Source: Bacillus sonorensis NBRC 101234 = KCTC 13918 | Lineage (GTDB): Bacteria; Bacillota; Bacilli; Bacillales; Bacillaceae | Reading direction: 5' to 3' | Assembly (NCBI RefSeq): GCF_001592005.1 | Contig: NZ_BCVZ01000015.1 | Location: forward strand, 1-64,000 | Length of the DNA stretch: 64,000 bases | Shown here: positions 9,779-17,995 of the stretch, piece by piece | Numbering within the stretch: position 1 is the stretch's first letter | How the letters are laid out: each line of letters begins with the position of its first letter | Made by a program: the position numbers and the translations under genes | Notes under the pieces: model-generated | What the model saw: the letters and a program-made list of their open reading frames with translations, nothing else | Told to the model about the DNA's origin: nothing | Database searches by the model: none

Positions 9779-10076
9779 AATTTTAGCGCTAGACGCCAAA
9801 CTTCGTCAAGCAAAACTAGAAAATCCCTTCGGCTCGTACAGATGATACGCACTTATGGCATTTTAGCCGATAACGCTCATGTCTCAAATCTGCTGTAAAA
9901 AAACCTTTCGAAAGGAAAATGAACAGGGCAACCCATTTTGTCTGAACCGTTTAGTCATCCGTTCATTTTACTCTAAAACGGGATTGCCCGGGAATCAAAG
10001 GCTATAGGAGCCGGCCGGTGAACAACCGTTTTTTCTCGTCCCAGCTGTTCTTCAGGACCGGATCACCGTCTCTCCT
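9779..10076. other. Gene-free interval with inverted repeats
   Basis: No gene was found. Three structures are visible. The palindrome CCTTTCGAAAGG near 9907 is followed on the minus strand by TTTTTTT. An imperfect inverted repeat (GGGCAA.CCCATTTT with AAAACGGGATTGCCC) spans about 9928-9990. CCGGCCGG occurs near 10014. In B. subtilis the pullulanase gene amyX lies at this place; no trace of it was recognised here. A small RNA or an expelled-gene scar is possible. Confidence 0.35.
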
Positions 10077-10997
10077 TTATGCTTTTAAACGGAGATGTTC
10101 CTCTCCCGTCTTGACAAAAACAGGCGTTGAACCAATGACTTCCCCGTCGGTCTGGAAAAGAACGCGTTCATTTGTATGAAGGTAAATATCTTTCGTTTTA
10201 AACGAAGTGACCCCGTCTGCTCCGAGATGTTTGCCGAAAGACATCGCAAATAAAAGCGCCGCCTTTTTCAGCATCGGGCGGTCTTCAATGATCGTCACGT
10301 CTAACAGCTCCTCGCGGGGATTTGCGTGTGGCGCGATTTTCATGCCTCCGCCATAGTATGGGTGATTTGAAACGGACGCAAACCAAATTTTTTTAAACGT
10401 ATGCTTTTCTCCTTCGGTTTCATATGAAAGGACAAACGGTTTGAATGTAAAAGCGACGGCCAAAAACAAAAACGGCTGGATGAGATGATTCAGCTTAAGA
10501 ATGCCCGTCCATTTCGGCAGCTCTGATATTTTTTTCGCGATGCAGGCGTCAAACCCGATGCTGAGATGGTTGGCAAAATAAAGCTCACTTCCACTGTCTT
10601 TTGGTTGAAAGCTGCCGAGCGCGTACGTCCGGGTCAGAGATTTCCCGGCTTTTTTGAGCCCCTTAACGACATCTGATTTTTTAATGGAGAAGCCCCTTTT
10701 AAAATCATTTGCAGAACCTGCCGGAATGACGCTGAGCTGAATGTCCTGGAGGCTGATCAACCCGTTTAGGACTTCATGGATTGTGCCGTCTCCGCCAATG
10801 ATCAGCAGGCGCTTCAGCCTGTCATCCTGGATCGTCGATATCTGCCTTGCCAACACTTCGGCATGCCCCGGGTGCTGAGTCATGAACGACCGGTACGAAA
10901 TATTTGTTTTTTGCAGTTCTTTTTGCAATGACTTCCATACTCTGAGAGCCGACGATCTTCCTGCTTTCGGATTAATGATGATATACCATTCACTCAT
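10077..10997 (-). CDS. ytlR: YtlR, diacylglycerol-kinase-family lipid kinase
   Basis: This 306-residue protein is of the DagK/sphingosine-kinase fold. Visible are NPKAGRSSA at the N-terminus, the nucleotide motif IIGGDGTIHEVLNG near residue 87, the PAGSANDFKRG block and the C-terminal beta domain ending in TDGEVIGSTPV. It would phosphorylate a lipid alcohol with ATP at the inner membrane face. It differs from the main DgkB gene. It follows ytlQ by about 50 nt and is probably in its operon. Confidence 0.85.
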   Translation of the reverse strand: MSEWYIIINPKAGRSSALRVWKSLQKELQKTNISYRSFMTQHPGHAEVLARQISTIQDDRLKRLLIIGGDGTIHEVLNGLISLQDIQLSVIPAGSANDFKRGFSIKKSDVVKGLKKAGKSLTRTYALGSFQPKDSGSELYFANHLSIGFDACIAKKISELPKWTGILKLNHLIQPFLFLAVAFTFKPFVLSYETEGEKHTFKKIWFASVSNHPYYGGGMKIAPHANPREELLDVTIIEDRPMLKKAALLFAMSFGKHLGADGVTSFKTKDIYLHTNERVLFQTDGEVIGSTPVFVKTGEEHLRLKA

Positions 10998-11049
10998 GAT
11001 TCATTTCTCCATTTTATAGTATGAAAAAGCCGGGATAACGATCTGACGG

Positions 11050-11997
11050 TTAATCAAGCCATTCTTTTCTGCGTTTTGCGTTCGATACACCGTAAGATAA
11101 CAAAAGGCTGGCCGCTTTCAGCTGTCTGCTTTTAATCGGGGCGGTGTTTTTTTGCTGTCTCGCCAGCCATTCGCTCCATTGTCTGCGGTCATATATTTCG
11201 ATTCCATACGGAGGTTCTGGATAATCGATATACGACGTCCTGCTGATGATGGCTTTGCGCACGGGCAGTTCAACACCTGACCCCTTTAATAGTCCGGAAA
11301 GGACCGAACCGGTTCTGAATAGCTCTGTCAACGGATTTAAAACAGATGTTTCCCTTCCTCTTACGGTTTTTTCCTTCCAAAAACGGTGCTTGGAACCGAG
11401 ATAGGTGCTTTCCTTGTCTCCTTCGAGAAAAGCCGCGCAATAAATTTCAAGCGGCGTGAAAATGATGATGCTTAATTCGACATCCGCCTGATTCACTTGT
11501 AAGACAGGCCTGTACATCAGAAAATAGGAATCTGGAAGCTGCTGCGCCAAAATTTGCAGAATTTTATCATTATTTATTTCCCGGGAAAGGCTGGAGATGT
11601 CCGAAATCGTCGAGCTTGCCCATTTTAATTGGAATTGATAGAGATATTCTTTAAAAAATGAAGCAAGCTCTTTTTTATCTGCGGGTATTCTCGCCATAAA
11701 ATGTCTGTCCGTTACAGCTTCCAAACCGTTAAACCATTGATCATCGGCTTCTTTTCCACTATTAATATCGGATACTTCTTTTTTTCTTTTTAATGAAAAT
11801 TTTTTCTTTCTCCCGCCGCCAGGCTCCTCTATAGCGGCTTCTTCGACTGCCGGAAAACGGCCCGCTTGTTTTGCTTTCGAAATATCCTCCAGCGTCTGCC
11901 AGCGCTGTTTTTTTAAACGGATGAATTGATTGGTGTAGTGATAAGGGTCTTGCTCATATCTTGAGATGCAATCCTGTATTTTAATAATTTGTGCCAT
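11050..11997 (-). CDS. ytlQ: YtlQ, conserved protein of unknown function
   Basis: This is a 315-residue soluble protein. It has a basic, low-complexity stretch near residues 60-80 (GGGRKKKFSLKRKK) between two more regular parts. No known catalytic motif was recognised. Assigned by position between ytlR and thpR and by general resemblance to YtlQ of Bacillus. It is likely co-transcribed with thpR and ytlR. Confidence 0.7.
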   Translation of the reverse strand: MAQIIKIQDCISRYEQDPYHYTNQFIRLKKQRWQTLEDISKAKQAGRFPAVEEAAIEEPGGGRKKKFSLKRKKEVSDINSGKEADDQWFNGLEAVTDRHFMARIPADKKELASFFKEYLYQFQLKWASSTISDISSLSREINNDKILQILAQQLPDSYFLMYRPVLQVNQADVELSIIIFTPLEIYCAAFLEGDKESTYLGSKHRFWKEKTVRGRETSVLNPLTELFRTGSVLSGLLKGSGVELPVRKAIISRTSYIDYPEPPYGIEIYDRRQWSEWLARQQKNTAPIKSRQLKAASLLLSYGVSNAKRRKEWLD

Positions 11998-12037
11998 CGT
12001 TTTTCATCTCCGAATCTTACATTTCTGCTGCTTCATG

Positions 12038-12589
12038 CTATCCGCCGAAAGGAAAGACAGCTTTATGTTCGTATTTTGGAATCTGGTCTACATGCGCCTG
12101 AAAAATGGTAAGCCGGCTCGCTGTGAAGGAAACATCGTCCTCAAGCGGGTCTAAGCGTCCATGAAAAGAAACGGCTCCGCTCCATTTTCTGGCGACTGTC
12201 ATATGGGGGTGAAACGGCCGTTTTTCAATCTTAAAGCCCGCCCCGGCCGCAGCCTGTTTCACCTGCTCCCGTACTTGAAAAAGAGCTGCGGAATGCTCCG
12301 GTTCAACATAGAGGATTCTCGGCTCAGACGGTTTGCCGAACGTCCCTGTTTGTCTCAGGTGAAGTTCAAAACAAGATGTGTCAGAAGCGATCAGACCGAG
12401 CTTGTCCTCAAGAAACGACAGCTGATCCTGATCAGCTGATCCGAGAAAGACAAGCGTGAAGTGGTAATCCAAAGGATGGACCCATTTATGAAAAGAAAAA
12501 TCCGGACGGCTGCTGATTGAATGATAAAGCGGCTCTGCAAGCTCAGCCGGAAAAGGAATTCCAATGAAATAATGCGGTTTTACAGACAT
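12038..12589 (-). CDS. thpR: RNA 2',3'-cyclic phosphodiesterase (ThpR/YtlP)
   Basis: This 183-residue protein is of the 2H phosphoesterase family, which opens 2',3'-cyclic RNA ends. The two catalytic HxT motifs are visible as HFTLVF near residue 44 and HMTVAR near residue 129, and FIGIPFP is the typical start. The ATG at 12589 has GGAAGGAAG upstream; a 42-nt longer frame was rejected. It is the first gene of the thpR-ytlQ-ytlR group. Confidence 0.9.
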   Translation of the reverse strand: MSVKPHYFIGIPFPAELAEPLYHSISSRPDFSFHKWVHPLDYHFTLVFLGSADQDQLSFLEDKLGLIASDTSCFELHLRQTGTFGKPSEPRILYVEPEHSAALFQVREQVKQAAAGAGFKIEKRPFHPHMTVARKWSGAVSFHGRLDPLEDDVSFTASRLTIFQAHVDQIPKYEHKAVFPFGG

Positions 12590-12725
12590 ATGTATGACTT
12601 CCTTCCATTTATCTTCTTTACATTTTAACAAAAATCAAGGGCTTATAACCTCTCTATTTTTCACTTTTCCGGGGCTTATGATACGATATTGAAAGAACAT
12701 GTTTTGTCAGAAAGGGTGCACAAAT

Positions 12726-13655
12726 GTGAGAGCGGTTCAAAATATAGCCGAATTAATCGGGGATACACCCCTTGTCAAATTGAACCGGGTTCAGCCGGAG
12801 AATGCGGCGCAAGTCTACGTTAAGCTTGAATTTTTCAATCCGAGCGGCAGTGTCAAAGACCGGGCGGCATACCAAATGATTATAGACGCGGAAGAAAAAG
12901 GCCTCCTTATACCAGGGGCGACAATCATCGAACCGACAAGCGGTAATACCGGAATCGGACTCGCCATGAATGCGGCCGCAAGAGGCTACAGGGCGATTCT
13001 TGTTATGCCTGATACGATGACGAAAGAACGGATCAACCTTTTAAAGGCATACGGAGCAGAAGTCGTTCTTACACCCGGAGACGAAAGAATGCCGGGAAGC
13101 ATCAAAAAAGCGCGGGAACTCGCAGAACAAATTCCCGGAAGCTTCATTCCGATGCAGTTTGACAATGAAGCCAATCCGGATGCCCATCGAAAAACAACCG
13201 CCTTGGAAATTGCCCGAGCAATAGAAGAAATCGGAAAACCGCTTGCCGCGTTTGTCGCAACGGCAGGAACAGGCGGAACGATTACCGGCACGGGTGAAAA
13301 GCTGAAGGAGCTGTTTCCGGGAATAACCGTCCATGTGGCAGAACCGGCCGGATCGCCCGTCTTGTCAGGCGGGAAGCCTGGAAAACATAAACTCGTCGGG
13401 ACAAGCCCGGGCTTCATTCCGAATATTTTAAATGAAGATGTCTATGATGAAATCTTGAAAATTAAAGATGAGGAAGCGTACGAGATGGCCCGCAGATTGG
13501 CGCGGGAGGAAGGCATTCTCGTCGGCCCTTCTTCCGGAGCGGCCTGCTTCGCCGCCATTGAAACCGCAAAAAAACTGCCGGCAGATCAAATCGTCGTCTG
13601 TATGACCGCGGATACTGGAGAACGCTATTTATCCAGCGACTTATTTCAATTTTAA
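12726..13655 (+). CDS. ytkP: YtkP, cysteine-synthase-like PLP enzyme
   Basis: This 309-residue protein has the fold II PLP architecture of O-acetylserine sulfhydrylase. The Schiff-base lysine is in NPSGSVKDRAA near residue 42, the substrate loop is EPTSGNTGIG, and the phosphate-binding loop is TAGTGGTITGTG. The GTG at 12726 is preceded by AAAGGGTGC; an ATG 27 nt earlier has no site. It is a paralogue of CysK. The true substrate is uncertain. Confidence 0.88.
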   Translation: MRAVQNIAELIGDTPLVKLNRVQPENAAQVYVKLEFFNPSGSVKDRAAYQMIIDAEEKGLLIPGATIIEPTSGNTGIGLAMNAAARGYRAILVMPDTMTKERINLLKAYGAEVVLTPGDERMPGSIKKARELAEQIPGSFIPMQFDNEANPDAHRKTTALEIARAIEEIGKPLAAFVATAGTGGTITGTGEKLKELFPGITVHVAEPAGSPVLSGGKPGKHKLVGTSPGFIPNILNEDVYDEILKIKDEEAYEMARRLAREEGILVGPSSGAACFAAIETAKKLPADQIVVCMTADTGERYLSSDLFQF

Positions 13656-13656
13656 A

Positions 13657-13701
13657 GAAAAACCACTTGATTTCCATGATTGAAATCAAGTGGTTTTTTT
13701 A
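13657..13701 (+). terminator. Terminator after ytkP
   Basis: AAAACCACTTGATTTC pairs with GAAATCAAGTGGTTTT around a 7-nt loop, followed by T residues. It starts right after the ytkP stop. Confidence 0.9.
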
Positions 13702-13844
13702 GGCCATCTACGGTGTACCGCTTATAACAAGACGTGAGCGCTTCACATGTCAACTGTTCATTTGAATAATACAGCATTCATCTGCATCCAGCAGCCAACT
13801 GTAAAGGGAAACTTCAAATTTCTCCCTTATCCCATCACCTGTTA

Positions 13845-15236
13845 TTACTTCGCCAGTTCATAAATAGCTTGCGCGTAAAGGGATGCCGCCCGCAAAAGGT
13901 CGTCAATCTCCATATATTCATCTTTTTGATGAGCGATGTCTGGACGTCCCGGAAAGAGCGGACCAAACGCCACTCCCGCTTGCAGAGATCTCGCATAGGT
14001 CGCTCCGCCGATTGAAATCAGCTCTGCTTTTTCCCCAGTCTGTTCCTCATATACACGCTGAAGCGTCTGAATCAGCTCATGGTCTTTTGGCACATGATGG
14101 GGCTTGCTGTCTTTAAAGCTTACAAGCTTTACGCCGTGCGCGCGTTCAAGCGCATCTTTGATCCGGCCGCTCTTTTCTGTTACGGGATAGCGGATATTGA
14201 TGCCGACAGCACTTTCTTTATCTCTCACATAAGCGATGCGGCCGACATTTAAGGTCAGATCGCCGCTGATCTCGTCGCTGCAGGCGATTCCAAGCTTTTT
14301 CCCTCTTGTATCACCGCTAAACGCATCTGTTACCGCTTTGACAAAGTGAAGGCCAGCTGCATCAAGCGCTTGTGTATGTAAAAACTGTGTCAGGACAAGA
14401 CCGGCATTGATGCCGTTGTCAGGCTCCATCGCATGGGCCGATTTCCCGAATACTTTGACGCTCCACTTATCTCCGTTCTTGGTGATCCTGCCCTCCGCCC
14501 GTTTGCCTTTCACAAAGTCGGCAAAGGATGATTCAAAATCGGCTGTGACTGCTCCGGAAAGAACCGCTTCTGCATCATCGGGAACCATATTGAGGCGCCG
14601 CCCCGCGTGAAGGGTTTCCAAAACCATTTCCGCATCCTTTCCATCATGCGGGCATTCAATTTGTAAAGCGGCGTCAATCAGTCCCTTTTCTGCATAAATG
14701 ATCGGAAAATCGGCATCAGGCGCAAATCCAGCCGAAGGCATTTCTTCATGTTTAAAATAATGCTCCACACACCGCCAATCGCTTTCTTCATCAGTTCCAA
14801 TGATCAGCCTGATCCGTTTTGACAATGGCAGATTCAGCTCTTTCACAATTTTCAGAGCGTGAAATGCGGCCATCGTCGGTCCTTTATCATCGAGCGCGCC
14901 CCGGGCATATATCCGGCCGTCTCTAATGTCGGCAGCAAACGGGTCGCTGGTCCAGCCGTCTCCGGGCGGGACGACGTCAATATGGCAGAGAACACCGATG
15001 ATCTCGTCGCCTTTCCCCCATTCAATATGGCCTGCATAGCCGTCGAGATTTTTGACAGTGAAACCGTTGGCCTCTCCTTTTTTCAGCAAAGCCGTCAAAC
15101 ATTTGTGAATCCCTTCGCCAAACGGCTTATCAGGCCCGGCGGTCTCCTCATCGAGAACGCTGTTGATTGTTAAGAAGTCTTGTATATCCCGAACAATTTC
15201 GTCCTTTCTCTTCGCTACCTCTTGTTCCCAGTTCAT
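13845..15236 (-). CDS. pepV: PepV-type dipeptidase (YtjP)
   Basis: This 463-residue M20 metallopeptidase removes N-terminal residues from dipeptides in the cytosol. Metal ligands are seen in LCHIDVVPPGDGW (His and Asp), ARGALDDKGP, GTDEESDW and the late IGGATYARS. A lid domain with KSAHAMEPDNGINAG lies in the middle. Length and order fit PepV. It is divergent from pbuO. A weak hairpin near 13805-13829 may end its transcript. Confidence 0.92.
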   Translation of the reverse strand: MNWEQEVAKRKDEIVRDIQDFLTINSVLDEETAGPDKPFGEGIHKCLTALLKKGEANGFTVKNLDGYAGHIEWGKGDEIIGVLCHIDVVPPGDGWTSDPFAADIRDGRIYARGALDDKGPTMAAFHALKIVKELNLPLSKRIRLIIGTDEESDWRCVEHYFKHEEMPSAGFAPDADFPIIYAEKGLIDAALQIECPHDGKDAEMVLETLHAGRRLNMVPDDAEAVLSGAVTADFESSFADFVKGKRAEGRITKNGDKWSVKVFGKSAHAMEPDNGINAGLVLTQFLHTQALDAAGLHFVKAVTDAFSGDTRGKKLGIACSDEISGDLTLNVGRIAYVRDKESAVGINIRYPVTEKSGRIKDALERAHGVKLVSFKDSKPHHVPKDHELIQTLQRVYEEQTGEKAELISIGGATYARSLQAGVAFGPLFPGRPDIAHQKDEYMEIDDLLRAASLYAQAIYELAK

Positions 15237-15274
15237 ATTTCCACCCTTTCTTTTGTTAGATTTGCTAAAAACAC

Positions 15275-15333
15275 TTGCAAAACCGACTGATAACGAATAT
15301 TATAGATATTGTTTCGCTACAATGTTCGTTATT
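15275..15333 (+). promoter_or_regulatory. SigA promoter and double PurR box of pbuO
   Basis: TTGCAA and TATTAT are spaced 17 nt apart. Two inverted PurR half-sites flank the start site: ATAACGAATATTA at 15290-15302 and the reverse complement of AATAACGAACATT at 15321-15333. The first overlaps the -10. Paired inverted PurBoxes are the known arrangement at PurR-repressed Bacillus genes. Confidence 0.8.
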
Positions 15334-15342
15334 GGAGGAATT

Positions 15343-16650
15343 ATGTTTAACATAAAAGAAAACCAAACAACAGTTAAAAAAGAAATTCTTGCGGGAATGA
15401 CGACTTTCTTTACGATGGTTTACATCGTCGTCGTCAATCCGAGCATTCTTTCAGGCACCGGCGTTCCTTTTGATCAAGTGTTCACGGCCACGATCATCGC
15501 CGCCGTCATCGGAACGCTCTGGATGGCGCTGTCAGCCAATTTCCCGATCGCGATTGCACCGGGGATGGGGCTTAATGCATATTTTGCGGTTTCCGTCGTC
15601 GGTTCGTCAAATGGCGCGGTATCTTATCATACGGCTTTCAGCGCTGTCTTTACGGCTGGAATTCTCTTTATTATCTTATCCTTAACACCGCTTAGAAAAC
15701 AACTGATCGAAGCCATTCCGGCCAATTTGAAGTACGGCATTACCGCCGGAATCGGATTGTTTATCGCATTTGTCGGTTTAAGGGGAGCCGGAATCATTAC
15801 GGCTAATGAAGCCAATTTGGTCGGCCTCGGCAACCTCCGTTCGCCGGAAGTGATCTTAACATTAATCGGGCTGGCTTTTTCCGTCGTTCTCATGGTCATG
15901 AACGTGAACGGCGCCCTCTTTTTCGGGATGCTTTTCACTGGTCTGATCGCATTTTTCACCGGTCAGCTCAGCTTTGAGCATGGCGTGATGTCAATGCCTC
16001 ACCTGCCTGAAAAGCTGATCATCACCAATCCTTTGACAGCCTTTGGGGATGTCATCCATTACGGGCTTTACTCGGTCGTCTTTTCTTTCCTGCTGGTTAC
16101 GATTTTTGATACAACCGGTACGATGATCGGAGTTGCCGAACAAGCGGGGCTTATGAAAAACAACAAGCTCCCAAATGCGAGAAAGGCGCTTCTTGCCGAT
16201 TCAACGGCGACTACGATCGGCGCAATGTTCGGGACAAGCCCGACAACCGCCTATATCGAGTCCTCCGCCGGAGTTGCCGCCGGAGGAAGAACCGGACTGA
16301 CTTCTTTGACAGTCGCCGTGCTCTTTGGAGCCGCATTGTTTTTCAGTCCGCTTGTGGGGGCGGTTTCGGGCATTTCAGCGATTACATCTCCCGCCTTGAT
16401 CATAGTAGGGAGCATGATGATCGGATCTGTCTCAAACATCCGCTGGAAAGAGCTTGATGAGGCGTTTCCGGCTTTTCTCGTCATCCTTGCAATGCCTTTA
16501 ACATCCAGCATTGCAACAGGAATCTCGCTCGGATTTATTGCATATCCGATCGTGAAAGCCGCGAAAGGAAAATGGCGGGAAATCCATCCGCTTGTCCTGA
16601 TATTCGCGATCCTGTTTTTCATCCATATGTTTTTTTTAGAGGGGCATTAA
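15343..16650 (+). CDS. pbuO: Hypoxanthine/guanine permease PbuO
   Basis: This 435-residue membrane protein is of the AzgA-like NCS2 purine permease family. It begins with KKEILAGMTTFFTMVYIVVVNP and has IAIAPGMGLNAYFA, TGTMIGVAEQAGL and GTSPTTAYIESSAGVAAGGRTG, the family's substrate-site segments, with about 13 spans. The ATG at 15343 has TTGGAGGAA upstream. It takes up purine bases by proton symport. Regulation by PurR is indicated by the double box upstream. Confidence 0.9.
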   Translation: MFNIKENQTTVKKEILAGMTTFFTMVYIVVVNPSILSGTGVPFDQVFTATIIAAVIGTLWMALSANFPIAIAPGMGLNAYFAVSVVGSSNGAVSYHTAFSAVFTAGILFIILSLTPLRKQLIEAIPANLKYGITAGIGLFIAFVGLRGAGIITANEANLVGLGNLRSPEVILTLIGLAFSVVLMVMNVNGALFFGMLFTGLIAFFTGQLSFEHGVMSMPHLPEKLIITNPLTAFGDVIHYGLYSVVFSFLLVTIFDTTGTMIGVAEQAGLMKNNKLPNARKALLADSTATTIGAMFGTSPTTAYIESSAGVAAGGRTGLTSLTVAVLFGAALFFSPLVGAVSGISAITSPALIIVGSMMIGSVSNIRWKELDEAFPAFLVILAMPLTSSIATGISLGFIAYPIVKAAKGKWREIHPLVLIFAILFFIHMFFLEGH

Positions 16651-16652
16651 GT

Positions 16653-16692
16653 AGAAAAAGAGGCTTAGATGACAGCCTGAGCCTCTTTTTTA
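16653..16692 (+). terminator. Terminator after pbuO
   Basis: AAAAGAGGCT pairs with AGCCTCTTTT around a short loop and is followed by TTTTAAAA. Confidence 0.85.
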
Positions 16693-16883
16693 AAACGGTT
16701 CATCAAAGGGGTTTCATTTTTTCATAAATTTGGTCCGGGTTTTTTTCTGGATATTTCTCGAACACATCGTGTATAATATTTATTGATCATTTTAAGAATT
16801 GTTTGTTCATCGTCCATGCTGCATTTTGGAGACGTAAGTTGTGGTAGTCAAGTCCATTCGATCATATGATAGGGAGTGGTTGT

Positions 16884-17105
16884 TTGAAACCTTCAACAAA
16901 CCGAATGCTAACCAGGATCAAATCAGTCTACATGTTTATTCAAGAAAAGGGACTCGTTACAACCCAGGAACTGGTTGATGAATTTGGCACTACACCTAGA
17001 ACAATCCAGCGTGATCTGAATGTGTTGGCATACAACGATTTAGTTCGCAGCCCAAGCAGAGGTAAATGGGAAACAACAAGAAAAAAAGTGAGAATTTCTT
17101 CATAG
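16884..17105 (+). CDS. ytzE: YtzE, small DeoR-type HTH protein
   Basis: This 73-residue protein is just the DeoR-family winged HTH (RIKSVYMFIQEKGLVTTQEL, TTPRTIQRDLNVL) with no sugar-binding domain. The TTG at 16884 was chosen because GGGAGTGG lies at proper spacing and the product then starts MKPSTNR as in YtzE; an ATG 18 nt earlier falls on the ribosome site. TATAAT with a TG extension is seen near 16770, leaving a leader of about 100 nt. The target genes are unknown. Confidence 0.85.
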   Translation: MKPSTNRMLTRIKSVYMFIQEKGLVTTQELVDEFGTTPRTIQRDLNVLAYNDLVRSPSRGKWETTRKKVRISS

Positions 17106-17189
17106 AAAATGTTCCGAAAAATAGAATATTAACAAACGATCATATATATCACATAACCGGCAACTTTGCGGTCTTTGAAACTGCTGAAT

Positions 17190-17216
17190 AAAGAACCGGC
17201 AGCCGCCGGTTCTTCC
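17190..17216 (-). terminator. Terminator for the rsuA-type gene (minus)
   Basis: AAGAACCGGC pairs with GCCGGTTCTT. The T-rich tail (TTTATT) exists on the minus strand only; the plus side reads CCCC. Confidence 0.7.
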
Positions 17217-17218
17217 CC

Positions 17219-17255
17219 AGACACTCAGATCAATCTGAGTGTTTTTTATTTTTTA
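17219..17255 (+). terminator. Terminator for ytzE (plus), overlapping an rsuA-type stop
   Basis: ACACTCAGAT pairs with ATCTGAGTGT and is followed by TTTTTTATTTTTT on the plus strand. The stem also encodes the last residues and stop codon of the convergent pseudouridine synthase gene. Confidence 0.75.
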
Positions 17256-17955
17256 ATGCCGCAAGCTCAGATTCGGTCAGTTCTCTGTACCCCCCTGCCG
17301 CAAGTTCTGCATCAAGCGCCACATCCCCCATTTTCAGCCGTTTTAAATAGACCACTTCATTGCCGACGGCCTTCAGCATCCGTTTGACCTGATGGAATTT
17401 TCCTTCCGTAATCGTCAAAAGCAGCTTGTGCCTGCCGCTTTCATTTTCGAGGATCACCGCTTTTGCGGGTTTTGTCACATACCCCTCTCCAATATCGACG
17501 CCGCTTTCGAGCTGATCGGCGGCAGCCTTTGTGACCGGCTTTTCAACATGCACCTCATACGTTTTAGGAACATGCTTTTTGGGCGATAAAAGCTGGTGGG
17601 CAAGCTGACCGTCATTTGTTAAAAGAAGCAGGCCTTCCGTATCTTTATCAAGCCGTCCGACAGGAAACGGCTCAAAGCGCAAATATTCCGGATCAAGCAA
17701 ATCGATGATCGTCTCCTGGCGGCTGTCCTCTGTAGCCGACAGCACCCCCTGCGGCTTGTTCATCATCAAATAAATGAATTCCCGATAGATGACAGGCTCG
17801 CCGAATACGGTTACCTCATCAGCCGCCGGATCAATCTGTTCCTTCGCGTCCTTGGCAATCCTGCCCCCCACGCGAACCGCACCGTTTTTCAGCATTTTTT
17901 TGACGTCTTTTCTCGACCCATAGCCGCTATGGGCAAGCAGCTTATCCAATCTCAT
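17230..17955 (-). CDS. ytzG: RsuA-type 16S rRNA pseudouridine synthase (YtzG)
   Basis: This 241-residue protein has an N-terminal S4 domain (MRLDKLLAHSGYGSRKDV) followed by the RsuA/RluB catalytic domain with the nucleophilic Asp in VGRLDKDTEGLLLLTNDG, and KFHQVKRML late. RsuA makes pseudouridine 516 in 16S rRNA. It follows ytgP by 40 nt, so the two are probably co-transcribed. The stop codon lies inside a terminator hairpin of the opposite strand. Confidence 0.88.
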   Translation of the reverse strand: MRLDKLLAHSGYGSRKDVKKMLKNGAVRVGGRIAKDAKEQIDPAADEVTVFGEPVIYREFIYLMMNKPQGVLSATEDSRQETIIDLLDPEYLRFEPFPVGRLDKDTEGLLLLTNDGQLAHQLLSPKKHVPKTYEVHVEKPVTKAAADQLESGVDIGEGYVTKPAKAVILENESGRHKLLLTITEGKFHQVKRMLKAVGNEVVYLKRLKMGDVALDAELAAGGYRELTESELAALKNKKHSD

Positions 17956-17995
17956 CGTGCAATCCTCCTTTTTCTAAATAAAAAGAAAAGCCCGC

